This document shows, piece after piece, positions 40,203-49,028 of a stretch of 64,000 nt of DNA. Each line of letters begins with the position of its first letter. Position 1 is the stretch's first letter. The translations under genes were made by a program, and so were the position numbers. Where the stretch lies: contig CAVOKQ010000007.1 in the NCBI GenBank assembly GCA_963696545.1, positions 124,001 through 188,000 on the forward strand, written 5' to 3'. A model generated the notes under the pieces. That model was given only the letters and a program-made list of their open reading frames with translations, had not been told where the DNA came from and did not search any database. This DNA is from RPQJ01 sp963696545 (lineage in GTDB: Bacteria; Pseudomonadota; Gammaproteobacteria; Steroidobacterales; Steroidobacteraceae).

Positions 40203-42153
40203 ACGGGACCCGACCACGCTCCGTGGCCTCGACGGCGCGCTGCTGGCGCTCGCCGCGGCGATCGTCGCCCACGTTGCGAGCCTGCCTCCATGGGTGACGC
40301 TGCTGCTGCTGGCCGCCGGCGCGTGGCGGTGGACCGCGCACCGTCGCTCGTGGCCGTTGCCGACGAAGTGGCTGCGGATCGGCATCGCGATGACCGCGAT
40401 GGTCGCCGTATTCGCCTCGTATCGCACGCTGAACGGCATCGAGGCCGGCACGGCATTCCTCGTGCTGATGGCAGGTGTGAAGCTGCTCGAGACCCGCACG
40501 TCGCGCGACCTGACGGTCCTGGTCTTCATCGCCTACTTCCTGTTGTACGCAGCGCTGCTCCGCAACCAGCAGCTGCAGTCACTGCCCTACCTGCTGCTCG
40601 GCGTGCTGCTCGCCACCGGTGCGCTGCTGCGCGTGCACGCGGGCACTGCCGGCGACTCGACGCGTGAAGTCCTGCGCCGTACCGGCATGCTGATGCTGCA
40701 GGCCGCGCCGCTTGCACTGGCATTGTTCCTGCTGTTCCCGCGGCTGCCCGGTCCGTTCTGGGGCATCCAGACGTCGCAGTCCGCGCGTACCGGCCTCAAC
40801 GACGAGATGACTCCGGGCGACGTCTCGGACTTGAGCGTTTCCGGCGACCCGGCATTCCGCGTGCGGTTCTTCGGCCCGATCCCGCCGCCCGCCCAGCGCT
40901 ACTGGCGCGGCCCGGTGCTGCACGAGTTCGACGGACGCAGCTGGCGACGGACGCGCGGACAGGCCTTCCCGCAGCAGGACATCGTCTTCTCGGGCGAGGC
41001 ATTCGATTACCAGATCACGCTCGAGCCGCACGATCGCAACTGGATCCTCGCGCTCGACATGCCGTCGGAATGGCCCGAGCGCGAGGCCTATCGCTCGTTC
41101 GACTTCCAGCTGCTCGCGCCGCGCCCGATCTCGGACGTGGCGACTTTCCGGCTGCGCTCGCACACGAAATATCGCGCAGGCGAGATGCTGCCGCTGTCCA
41201 CGCGGCGCAAGGACACCCAACTGCCCGAGCAGGGCAATCCGCGCACCGTGGCGCTCGGACGGCAACTCGCGGCCCGCTACCCGCAGGACCCGCTGGCGAT
41301 CGTGCGTTCGGTATTGACGATGTTCCGGACACAGCCGTACGTGTACACGCTCGAGCCGCCCAAACTCGCCGACAACGCCGTCGACGAGTTCCTGTTCGAG
41401 ACGCGCAAGGGATTCTGCGAGCACTACGCGTCCGCGTTCACGGTGCTGATGCGAGCAGCTGGAATCCCGGCGCGCGTCGTCACCGGGTACCAGGGCGGCG
41501 AGTTGAACCCGCTCCGGGGTTACCTGCTGGTGCGGCAGTCCGATGCTCATGCATGGTCCGAGGTCTGGATCGATGGCCGCGGCTGGGTCCGCGTGGATCC
41601 GACGGCGGCGGTGGCACCCGAGCGCATCGAGCGCGGACTGATCGGCTCCGTCGGCGAGAACGAGCCGGTGCCGGGACGATTCCGGCAGCAGAGCGAACTC
41701 TGGTTCCAGGTGTCGCTCGCGTGGGACGCGGCGAACGACTTCTGGAACGAGCGGATCGTGCGCTTCAACGCCGCGGGCCAGATGCGGCTGCTCGAGCGCC
41801 TCGGCGTCGATGACCCGGACTGGCGCGCGCTCGGGCTCGGGCTCACCGCGAGCCTGGCCGCGTTCTTCGTGGCGCTGTCGCTGTTCCTCGGCTGGAAGTA
41901 TCGCGAGCCGCCGAAAGACTGGCCGGCGCGGTTGCATGCAGAGGTCGCGCGCCGCTTGCGCGGCCGCGGGCTCACGCACGACCCGGCCGAGGGCCCAGTC
42001 GCGTTCCTCGATCGAGCCTCCGCTGCGTGCCCCGATCTCGCCCGGGACCTCGGCGAGATCCGCGACGTCTATGCTGCGCTGCGTTATGGCCCGCTGCCGA
42101 CCGAGACCGACCTGAGACGGCTGAAACACCTCGTCAACCGGCTCCGTCCGTGA
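40186..42153 (+). CDS. Transglutaminase-like membrane protein (DUF3488/TgpA type)
   Basis: 655 residues. About six N-terminal helices (to about 190, LFPRLPGPFWGIQTSQSART), a large periplasmic transglutaminase domain with catalytic Cys in GFCEHYASAF (about 410), His in SDAHAWSEVW (about 452) and Asp in RVDPTAAV, then one more helix near 555-575 and a cytoplasmic DUF4129-like tail. Matches Pseudomonas TgpA, an essential periplasmic transglutaminase. GTG 40186 overlaps the DUF58 stop by 17 bases, so coupling is tight. Confidence 0.9.
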   Translation: MEPLAERDPTTLRGLDGALLALAAAIVAHVASLPPWVTLLLLAAGAWRWTAHRRSWPLPTKWLRIGIAMTAMVAVFASYRTLNGIEAGTAFLVLMAGVKLLETRTSRDLTVLVFIAYFLLYAALLRNQQLQSLPYLLLGVLLATGALLRVHAGTAGDSTREVLRRTGMLMLQAAPLALALFLLFPRLPGPFWGIQTSQSARTGLNDEMTPGDVSDLSVSGDPAFRVRFFGPIPPPAQRYWRGPVLHEFDGRSWRRTRGQAFPQQDIVFSGEAFDYQITLEPHDRNWILALDMPSEWPEREAYRSFDFQLLAPRPISDVATFRLRSHTKYRAGEMLPLSTRRKDTQLPEQGNPRTVALGRQLAARYPQDPLAIVRSVLTMFRTQPYVYTLEPPKLADNAVDEFLFETRKGFCEHYASAFTVLMRAAGIPARVVTGYQGGELNPLRGYLLVRQSDAHAWSEVWIDGRGWVRVDPTAAVAPERIERGLIGSVGENEPVPGRFRQQSELWFQVSLAWDAANDFWNERIVRFNAAGQMRLLERLGVDDPDWRALGLGLTASLAAFFVALSLFLGWKYREPPKDWPARLHAEVARRLRGRGLTHDPAEGPVAFLDRASAACPDLARDLGEIRDVYAALRYGPLPTETDLRRLKHLVNRLRP

Positions 42154-42202
42154 TCCGCTCAGGTATGCTTGGCGCTCCCCGATGCGTGCAACGAGCGAGA
42201 CC

Positions 42203-42466
42203 ATGTCAGACCTGCAAAAGAAGTTCGAAGCTGCCGGCAAGGATGCGCAGAAGCTGAAGACGCGCCCCTCGGACGAGGACATGCTGCGGCTCTATGCGCT
42301 CTACAAGCAGTCCACCGCGGGCGATGCCAGCGGCGACCGCCCGGGCGCCTTCGATTTCGTCAACCGCGCGAAGTACGACGCGTGGGCCCGCCTCAAGGGC
42401 ACGGACTCCGAGAAGGCGAAGAAGTCGTACGTCGATCTCGTCGAGCGGCTGAAGAAACTGGGCTGA
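42203..42466 (+). CDS. Acyl-CoA-binding protein
   Basis: 87-residue ACBP: DLQKKFEAAGKDAQKLKTRP, then DMLRLYALYKQSTAGDASGD, then NRAKYDAWARLKG, then AKKSYVDLVERL, the four-helix fold that binds long-chain acyl-CoA in the cytosol. Start ATG 42203 (MSDLQKKFE) aligns with the family start. ACBPs are sporadic in bacteria and this one is complete. Followed 5 bases later by mtfA. Confidence 0.95.
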   Translation: MSDLQKKFEAAGKDAQKLKTRPSDEDMLRLYALYKQSTAGDASGDRPGAFDFVNRAKYDAWARLKGTDSEKAKKSYVDLVERLKKLG

Positions 42467-42471
42467 TCCCG

Positions 42472-43299
42472 GTGGGCGCGACCGCGGCGATCGCGCTGGT
42501 CGCGGCCGCAGTCCTCGGCTGGCTCATCTTCGGACCGGTGCTCGCGGCGCGACGCCGCCGCGACGCGCTCGCCCGGCCGTTGCCGGGCGACCTCGCTGCC
42601 CTGATGGATCGAAACGTGCCGGCGCGGCGACGATTGCCCGCGCACTTGCGCGCACGCCACGACAGCCTCGTGAGCGCGTTCCTCGCGGAGAAGGACTTCG
42701 CCGGCTGCAACGGGCTCGCCGTCACCGACGAGATCCGCGCCACGATCGCCGCGCTGGCCTGCCTGCTGGTGCTTGGCCGCCGGGGGCACTACGACGAGCT
42801 GCACTCCGTGCTCGTTTACCCAACGCCATTCTGGGTCGAGGACGAAGTCGAGGACGAGGCCGGCGTCGTCGAGAAGCGCCGGCGCGTGCTCTCCGGAGAA
42901 GCATGGGAATCGAGCCGCATCATCCTGTCCTGGGAGGACGTTCTCGAGGCCGCGCGCTATCCCGGCGAAGGCTACAACGTCGCGCTGCACGAATTCGCGC
43001 ATTACCTCGATGCGGAAGGGCTCGGACTCGCCGCACCGCTACCGACCGCGGCCGACCGGCGGATCAGGTCGCTGGACGCGTGGGCCGGCGACCTCGCCCG
43101 TGAACTCGATTCCCTGCTCGCGGCCGTGGACCGCGGCGAGTACACGTTCCTCGATCCGTACGCGGCCGAGGACGAAGCCGAGTTCTTTGCCGTCGCGACC
43201 GAGGACTTCTTCGAGCGTCCCGCGGAATTGAAGGCCGCACACCCGCGTCTGTACGGGCTGCTGCAGGAGTTCTACGCACTCGACCCGGCGGCGTGGTAG
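42472..43299 (+). CDS. mtfA: MtfA-type zinc metallopeptidase
   Basis: 275 residues. A hydrophobic N-terminal segment (about 5-22) and the peptidase motif HEFAHYLDAEG (about 173-183), with a downstream Glu in DEAEFFAVATEDFFERP. In E. coli MtfA binds the repressor Mlc and affects glucose PTS expression, and has aminopeptidase activity. No Mlc or ptsG is visible here, so that link cannot be claimed. Starts at GTG 42472. Confidence 0.9.
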   Translation: MGATAAIALVAAAVLGWLIFGPVLAARRRRDALARPLPGDLAALMDRNVPARRRLPAHLRARHDSLVSAFLAEKDFAGCNGLAVTDEIRATIAALACLLVLGRRGHYDELHSVLVYPTPFWVEDEVEDEAGVVEKRRRVLSGEAWESSRIILSWEDVLEAARYPGEGYNVALHEFAHYLDAEGLGLAAPLPTAADRRIRSLDAWAGDLARELDSLLAAVDRGEYTFLDPYAAEDEAEFFAVATEDFFERPAELKAAHPRLYGLLQEFYALDPAAW

Positions 43300-43308
43300 C
43301 GACCGGGT

Positions 43309-43839
43309 TCAGATCACCTCGCCCGCCGAAGCTGGCGGCCGGCCGTCTTTCGGTGCGGCGATCCTGAACCGGAACGAAGCCTTCCTGCCGTCGGCGAATT
43401 CGACGGAGATCCGGCAGTCGCCCATCGGGTCGCCCGCCGATACGTACCACACGTTACCGACGAACTCGTCTTCCGGCACCGACGTGCCGAACGTCGTGGC
43501 CGTCCTGCCGTCTTCGGACAGCGTAACGTTCGGGCTTTCGGGTACGCCCTGCCACGAACCTGGTGCGGCAGGCAGCTGCAGCCGTTCGACCCATTGCACC
43601 GGCCGATTGGGCACTGCGTCCTTCAGGCGCCAGCCGAACGCCTGCTCGTCGACGTACGGGACCTCGAGCGTGGGCCGAAACTGCAGCTCGCCGCTCGAAT
43701 CCGGCGCCCAGATGCCGAACTCGATGCCGTTGCGCTCTGTCCGGTCCGCGCCGCGATGATTGCCGCATGCGGCCGTCAGCGCGAACGCGAGGATGATCGC
43801 GGCGGTCCGCAGGCTGATTCGCGAGTTGGCCAGCATCAT
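43309..43839 (-). CDS. Putative lipoprotein of unknown function
   Basis: 176 residues with a signal peptide and lipobox LTAAC (Cys about 25). The mature part (GIEFGIWAPDSSGELQF, TLEVPYVDEQAFGWRLKDAV, FGTSVPEDEFVGNVWYVSAGDP, SVEFADGRKASFRFRI) reads as a beta-rich envelope domain. No family recognised. Convergent with mtfA. Two adjacent ATGs (43839, 43836) make the start ambiguous by one codon. Confidence 0.78.
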   Translation of the reverse strand: MMLANSRISLRTAAIILAFALTAACGNHRGADRTERNGIEFGIWAPDSSGELQFRPTLEVPYVDEQAFGWRLKDAVPNRPVQWVERLQLPAAPGSWQGVPESPNVTLSEDGRTATTFGTSVPEDEFVGNVWYVSAGDPMGDCRISVEFADGRKASFRFRIAAPKDGRPPASAGEVI

Positions 43840-43959
43840 CGGGAGCCTCCGGCAGCGGAGGCGCCAGCATAGGACGATTGCATCGCCGGTGGCGAGGACG
43901 GATGGGCCAAGGGTGCATCACGTATTGCGCGCGTGGACTAACGGCTTACCCTGCCAGCC

Positions 43960-44928
43960 ATGGTGCCGCAGTGGCTCATGGCGCTGCTGTGCGTGTCTTC
44001 GCTGGCCGCGCTCGGATTGTTGATTCGCGCGGTCCTGAGGATGCTGGACGCATCGCGTCTGCTGGATGTGCCCCTCCTCGAACGGCAGGACATCGAGTTC
44101 CCGTCGGCTGGCCGCGTCGTGCTCTGCCTGGAAGGACCGCGATTCAGCCCGCGACTCGGCAGGCTCCAGTACGAACTTCACCTGCCGGGCGGCGCCGAGG
44201 TCGCGGGCCACAGGATCCTGTTTCGCACCGTGACGTCCGGAGTGTCGAAGGCGCGAGTCTCGCTGCGGCAGTACGAGTTGCCATATCCGGGCCGCTACGA
44301 GCTGGCCGTTCGCGGCCTCACCCCCGGCGATGCCGGTGCACCGGCGCACACGGTCGTTTTCATGCGACCGCACCTGCTGCGGACACTGTTGCTCGTCGCC
44401 GGGATTACCGTGTCGTCCGTGCTGGCGATCACCGGGCTGGTGCTGTTCCTGCTCGCGTTCGTTCCGACAGCCGCGGCAATCGACCCCGGCCGGGTGACCG
44501 GCTACCTCGTCGTAAGCGGGACGCGGATCGAATTGCGCAACGCCTACGCCCAGGTTCACGGCAACCATGACACCCGCCTGCCGTCCACGCCGGAGTTGCG
44601 GATCGTGCTGGCGGATCGCGCGATCCCGCAGGACTCCCTGCGCGGCCAGGAAACGCTGCCCGTGCTCGAACTCGCGCTGAGCGGGAAAGTGCGCGGCCTG
44701 CTGATCCGCGTGGACCCGGCGGACGCGAGCACCGCGACGGTCACGATCCTGGCGGCACCGGCTGCAGGCTCGCGCTCGCTCGTCACGCATCGCTACTCGG
44801 GACCGGGCGCAACGGCGCTACGCGACTTGCGGGTTTCGCCGCAGCGCGTCGGTGGCGACATCGTGTGCCCACCGGATCCCGGCCTGGGATGCTCGGCGCA
44901 CTTCAGCGCGCCACTGTTCAACGATTGA
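43960..44928 (+). CDS. Two-helix membrane protein of unknown function
   Basis: 322 residues. Hydrophobic segments at about 5-27 (LMALLCVSSLAALGLLI) and 140-170 (TLLLVAGITVSSVLAITGLVLFLLAF). Between them lies a beta-rich domain (about 45-130), and a second soluble domain follows the second helix (about 180-322) with four cysteine-containing positions near the end (IVCPPDPGLGC). No motif recognised. It is divergent from the lipoprotein gene and precedes the ADP-ribosylglycohydrolase by 73 bases. Confidence 0.78.
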   Translation: MVPQWLMALLCVSSLAALGLLIRAVLRMLDASRLLDVPLLERQDIEFPSAGRVVLCLEGPRFSPRLGRLQYELHLPGGAEVAGHRILFRTVTSGVSKARVSLRQYELPYPGRYELAVRGLTPGDAGAPAHTVVFMRPHLLRTLLLVAGITVSSVLAITGLVLFLLAFVPTAAAIDPGRVTGYLVVSGTRIELRNAYAQVHGNHDTRLPSTPELRIVLADRAIPQDSLRGQETLPVLELALSGKVRGLLIRVDPADASTATVTILAAPAAGSRSLVTHRYSGPGATALRDLRVSPQRVGGDIVCPPDPGLGCSAHFSAPLFND

Positions 44929-45001
44929 AGCGCTGCAGGCACGCAACTGCATCGACGCGCACTGCCGCTCACACCTACGAATCTGCGACACTGTCGGCAC
45001 C

Positions 45002-46099
45002 GTGCCGACCGATCTCGCCCTCGCCGCCCGCGTCATCTCCGAAGGCTTCCTGCCGGCAAAGTCCGCTTTGCTGCAGGGTCCCGGCTCTGCGGTCACCGGC
45101 GAGGTGTCGCCGGATCGGACCCGCGGCATGTTGCTCGGACTCGCGATCGGCGACGCGCTCGGCAATACCAGCGAGAGCCTGGGCCCTGTGGACCGCGCCG
45201 AACTCTACGGCGAGATCCGCGACTATCTGCCCAATCAGGACGCGGCCGGACGCCGCGTCGGACTCCCATCCGACGACAGCCAGCTCGCATTCTGGATGCT
45301 CGAGAGCCTGCTCGACCGCGGCGTACTCGATCCGCAGGACCTTTCCGACCGGTTCGCGTCGGGGCGGATCTTCGGCATCGGCCGCTCGGTGCAGCAATTC
45401 CGCGCCAACCGCGAAGCCGGCATCACGCCCTGGTACCGGTGCGGGGCGGAGAGTGCCGGCAATGGCGCGCTGATGCGTATCGCTCCAATCGCCCTGCTGC
45501 ATCCGGAAGGCCCGAGCGCCGCACTGTGGCTGAACACCGCGCTGGCGTCGATCGTCACGCACCGCGATGCGAGCTCGGTGGCCTCGTGCGTCGCCTTCGC
45601 CGACCTGCTTTCCCGTTTCCTGCGACTGCCCGAGCCCCCGACACCGGAGTGGATACTCGCCACGTTCGTTGCGACCGTGCGCCGGGTATGCACCGACCGT
45701 GCGTATCGCACGCGTGGTGGTCGCTTTGCCGAGTGGGAGGGCTCGTTCCCGGACTATCTCGAGCACGTGCTTGGCGAGGCGGTGCGCAACGACTGGACGA
45801 CGCTCGATGCGTGCGAAGCCTGGCAATCGGGCGCATACCTGCTCGAGACGGTGCCGAGCGCGCTGTGGATTCTCGCGCGGCACGCGCAGGATCCCGAGGA
45901 AGCGATCGTCAGGGCCGTGAACGACACACACGACAACGATACGGTTGCCGCGATCGTCGGGGCTGCGATTGGCGCGCTGCACGGCGCGTCCGCACTGCCG
46001 TCGCGCTGGCGGCACGGGCTGATCGGCCGGACGCAGGCCGGCGACGACGGACAGGTGTTCCGGCTCGTGGAAGCGGCCGTGCGGTGCGAATGGGGCTGA
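45002..46099 (+). CDS. ADP-ribosylglycohydrolase family protein
   Basis: 365 residues of the DraG/ARH fold: GLAIGDALGN at about 44-53, LPSDDSQLAFW (metal-binding DDS), HRDASSVASC and the late metal motif DTHDNDTVAAIVGAA (about 305-320). Family members remove ADP-ribose from arginine, or cleave related N-glycosidic bonds. No ADP-ribosyltransferase or dinitrogenase gene is nearby. GTG 45002 was chosen; sequence before it is not conserved. The stop overlaps the next gene by 10 bases. Confidence 0.88.
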   Translation: MPTDLALAARVISEGFLPAKSALLQGPGSAVTGEVSPDRTRGMLLGLAIGDALGNTSESLGPVDRAELYGEIRDYLPNQDAAGRRVGLPSDDSQLAFWMLESLLDRGVLDPQDLSDRFASGRIFGIGRSVQQFRANREAGITPWYRCGAESAGNGALMRIAPIALLHPEGPSAALWLNTALASIVTHRDASSVASCVAFADLLSRFLRLPEPPTPEWILATFVATVRRVCTDRAYRTRGGRFAEWEGSFPDYLEHVLGEAVRNDWTTLDACEAWQSGAYLLETVPSALWILARHAQDPEEAIVRAVNDTHDNDTVAAIVGAAIGALHGASALPSRWRHGLIGRTQAGDDGQVFRLVEAAVRCEWG

Positions 46100-48408
46100 G
46101 CTTCGTCGTGCGCCTCCTGGGGATCGTGCTTGCCGCAGCAGCCGTAGCCGCGCCACCGCTCCCGGTGCGCGAGCCGGCGCAACTCGACGCACTCGCAGTT
46201 GCCGTTTCGCCGCGCGCTAACCGGGCCGTTTCGTTCACGAACCACCGCTCCGCGTTCTACTACACCCAGACGCACGTCAACGACCATCCGGAGCATGCGT
46301 GGTTCCGGGGATTCAATATCGCCGGCCAGCGCATCTTCAGCGACTACATCCTCACCGCCGATGGAGTCGCGCTCGATCGGGCGAGTTCGCGTTTCGTCGT
46401 CGTGCGGCCCGACGCGCTGGTGCGGACCTATCCGAACGGCGTGGTCGAGACGCTGCGGCTGTACGACGATCGCGACGTCGTCAGCGTCGAGGTACAGGGT
46501 TCGGCCGGGCCCACGGAACTCTCGCTCGCGGGTGACACAGTCCACCCCGACGGCGTGCTGGACGGAGTCCAGTACTACACGATAACGGGAGACGCTCCGG
46601 CAGTTCCGACGCTGACGGTCGTCGTGATGCGCAGGGCCGACATGTTCCTGGTCTGTGCCGGCGCGACGCGTGATGCCGCCAGGGACCTGTGCAGCGAGGC
46701 ATCGCAGGCGGAGCCAGCATGGCGTGCCGAGCGGCGTGCCCGGCTCGAGCGCACGATCAACGGGTCGCAGTTCGTGCTCACGGATGATGCTGCACTGACC
46801 GAGTCGTTGCGCTGGATCGCGCTCACGACGGAACAACTGCTGACACGGCAGCGCGGCGACGGGATCTATGCCGGCCTGCCGTGGTTTCCAGAGTACTGGG
46901 GACGTGACAGCTTCATAGCCCTGCCGGGCGCAGCACTGGTGACGGGACAGTTCGAAGCCGCAAGAGCGATCCTGGTCTCGTTCGCACGTTTCCAGGACCG
47001 AGATCCTGCTTCGCGCTTCTACGGCAGGATGCCGAACATCGTCAAGCCAGGCAGCATCGACTACCACACGACGGACGGTACGCCGCGATTCGTGATCGCG
47101 CTCGGCGACTACCTGCGCTACACCGGAGACGTGGCGCTGCTCCGCGAGCTGTACCCGAACGTCGTCGCGAGCATCGATGGCGCCCTCGCCCGCTTCACCG
47201 ACGACCGCGGCCTGCTGCTCCACGCCGACAACGAGACGTGGATGGATGCGCGGCGCGTTTCGGACCTGTCGGCGTATGCCCCTCGTGGCACGCGCGCGAA
47301 CGACATCCAGGCGTTGTGGTACGAACAGCTGCGCGCGGGTGCCGCGTTTGCGCAGCAGCTTGGCGACCGCGCCGCCGCGGAGCGCTGGACCAGGGCTGCT
47401 GAACGCGTGCGACGTTCCTTCGACCGGGTGTTCGTGACTCCGGCTACGCGCGATCGACCCGCCTCGATTGCGGACCACGTCACCGAGGCAGGCGTGCCGG
47501 ACCACACGTTGCGGCCGAATGTGCTGTTCGCGCTCGACCTGCTGCCCGCGAACGAGGCGGCGGCAGTCACGGCCCGCGTCTGGCGCACGCTGGTTCTTCC
47601 GTGGGGCGTTGCGACGCTGGACCCCGGCGACCGGTTCTTTCATGCGTATCACCTGGCCCCGGGCTGCTGGCACAAGGACGAGGCGTACCACAACGGCACC
47701 GTCTGGCCGTGGCTCGATGGCGTCTTCATCGACCAGCTGGTTCGCTTCGGCCAGGTCGAGCCCGCATGGCGACTGTTCCGCACGCGGAATCGGCTCGCGC
47801 TCGACCGAGGGGTGGTCGGCGGACTGCCCGAGACACTGGACGCGTACCCGCATCCGGGCGAAGCGGAGCCGCGACTCACCGGCACCTACCTGCAGGCCTG
47901 GTCGAATGCCGAGCACCTGCGTGCCTGGTACCAGGATTTCCTCGGCGTGCGGCCGGCGCTCGACCAGCGGCGCGTGCTGCTCAGGCCTCGCATTCCGGCG
48001 AGCCTCGGCAACGTCGACTTCACGGTGAGAATCGGCGCGGGCTCGATGCGCGGCGTCTATCAAGGCGTCGGGCAGGGACGGCGCTTCCGCTGGGTCCTGG
48101 ACGGACTGTCGACGACGCTGGTCGTCGACCTCGACCCGTATGCAACGCGTTCGTTCGATGTGCATGCAGGGGAGCAACTGGTCGTCGAACAGGGCCCGGA
48201 CGGCGCGCGGGCCACGCTGTTTGCAGACGATGGCACGCAACGGCTGGCGGCCACGCTCGAGCCCTCGCCGCAGCGACAGGCGGAGCGCAAGCAGTGGGAT
48301 GCCGTATTTGCCGGCGCCGAATTCGCAAAGCCACGACCTCTCGGCAAGCACTCGATCGGGGTATCCTGCGCGCCGGATCCAGCGGGCACGGGCCCCATCG
48401 CGGAATGA
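46090..48408 (+). CDS. Secreted amylo-alpha-1,6-glucosidase-like glycoside hydrolase
   Basis: 772 residues: signal peptide about 1-21, N-terminal beta-sandwich (about 30-210), then an alpha/alpha barrel of the glycogen-debranching C-domain type. Barrel motifs: FPEYWGRDSFIALPG (about 265-279), ADNETWMDAR (about 378-388), YHNGTVWPWLDGVF (about 532-545) and an acidic PETLDAYPHPGEAEP. Export implies an extracellular or periplasmic sugar polymer, not cytoplasmic glycogen. It starts within the ADP-ribosylglycohydrolase gene (10-base overlap), so the two are co-translated. Exact substrate unknown. Confidence 0.88.
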   Translation: MGLSFVVRLLGIVLAAAAVAAPPLPVREPAQLDALAVAVSPRANRAVSFTNHRSAFYYTQTHVNDHPEHAWFRGFNIAGQRIFSDYILTADGVALDRASSRFVVVRPDALVRTYPNGVVETLRLYDDRDVVSVEVQGSAGPTELSLAGDTVHPDGVLDGVQYYTITGDAPAVPTLTVVVMRRADMFLVCAGATRDAARDLCSEASQAEPAWRAERRARLERTINGSQFVLTDDAALTESLRWIALTTEQLLTRQRGDGIYAGLPWFPEYWGRDSFIALPGAALVTGQFEAARAILVSFARFQDRDPASRFYGRMPNIVKPGSIDYHTTDGTPRFVIALGDYLRYTGDVALLRELYPNVVASIDGALARFTDDRGLLLHADNETWMDARRVSDLSAYAPRGTRANDIQALWYEQLRAGAAFAQQLGDRAAAERWTRAAERVRRSFDRVFVTPATRDRPASIADHVTEAGVPDHTLRPNVLFALDLLPANEAAAVTARVWRTLVLPWGVATLDPGDRFFHAYHLAPGCWHKDEAYHNGTVWPWLDGVFIDQLVRFGQVEPAWRLFRTRNRLALDRGVVGGLPETLDAYPHPGEAEPRLTGTYLQAWSNAEHLRAWYQDFLGVRPALDQRRVLLRPRIPASLGNVDFTVRIGAGSMRGVYQGVGQGRRFRWVLDGLSTTLVVDLDPYATRSFDVHAGEQLVVEQGPDGARATLFADDGTQRLAATLEPSPQRQAERKQWDAVFAGAEFAKPRPLGKHSIGVSCAPDPAGTGPIAE

Positions 48409-48458
48409 ACCTCGCATGAAGATTTCGAAGATCAGCGCTGCCCGTCGCCACTTGCCTC

Positions 48459-49028
48459 GTGGCTTTCTGTACGTCCGCCTTCGGCGCCGCCGACGGGTCC
48501 CAGCTCAAGCTGCCGGACGGCGTCGACCTCGCGATCGTAGTGTTCGAGGATCTGCAGTGCCCTGACTGCAGGCGCGCCCATCCCGACCTCGTGGAGGCCG
48601 CGCGGACCAATGACGTGCCGTTGATCGTCCACGATTACCCGATTCCGCGGCATGCCTGGGCGTTTCCGGCGGCGGTTCTCGCCCGCTATTTCGCGGCGCA
48701 GTCGCCGGCGCTGGGGATGGACTTCAGGAGTTTCATCTTCCAGAACCAGCCCGGCCTCGGCCCGGACAACCTGCGGGCATTCGGCGAAAAGTTCGCCGTC
48801 AATCACCAGCAGCAGTTGCCCGGCGACGTCGATCCCGATGGCCGGCTGGCGGCGCAGGTCCAGGCGGACTTCGAGCTTGGCCAGAAGATCCACCTCGAGT
48901 ACGTCCCGCTGATGTTCGTCATCGCCCGGAGCGGCGATGCGTCGCGCGCCGTCGAGGCGAAAGAAGCGCGCGACGTGAACGCGATCATCGGCCGGATCAA
49001 GCGCGGCGATTCACCCAGCCAGCCGTGA
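48459..49028 (+). CDS. DsbA-like thioredoxin-fold protein, signal peptide apparently frameshifted
   Basis: 189 residues from GTG 48459. The thioredoxin fold carries FEDLQCPDCRRAHPDL with active-site CPDC, the cis-Pro region HLEYVPLMFV and a C-terminal helix. In this frame the export signal is truncated (MAFCTSAFGAADG). A natural start, ATG 48416 (MKISKIS), lies in another frame; an indel near 48430-48438 would join it to LPVATCLVAFCTSAFGA, a textbook signal peptide. So the intact protein is probably periplasmic and starts at 48416. The 3' end overlaps the next gene by four bases. Confidence 0.85.
   Translation: MAFCTSAFGAADGSQLKLPDGVDLAIVVFEDLQCPDCRRAHPDLVEAARTNDVPLIVHDYPIPRHAWAFPAAVLARYFAAQSPALGMDFRSFIFQNQPGLGPDNLRAFGEKFAVNHQQQLPGDVDPDGRLAAQVQADFELGQKIHLEYVPLMFVIARSGDASRAVEAKEARDVNAIIGRIKRGDSPSQP

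Noticed and set aside
45439..46089. Extension of the glycosidase frame to 45439
   Set aside because: This part is the wrong frame of the ADP-ribosylglycohydrolase gene; a signal peptide begins at 46090.
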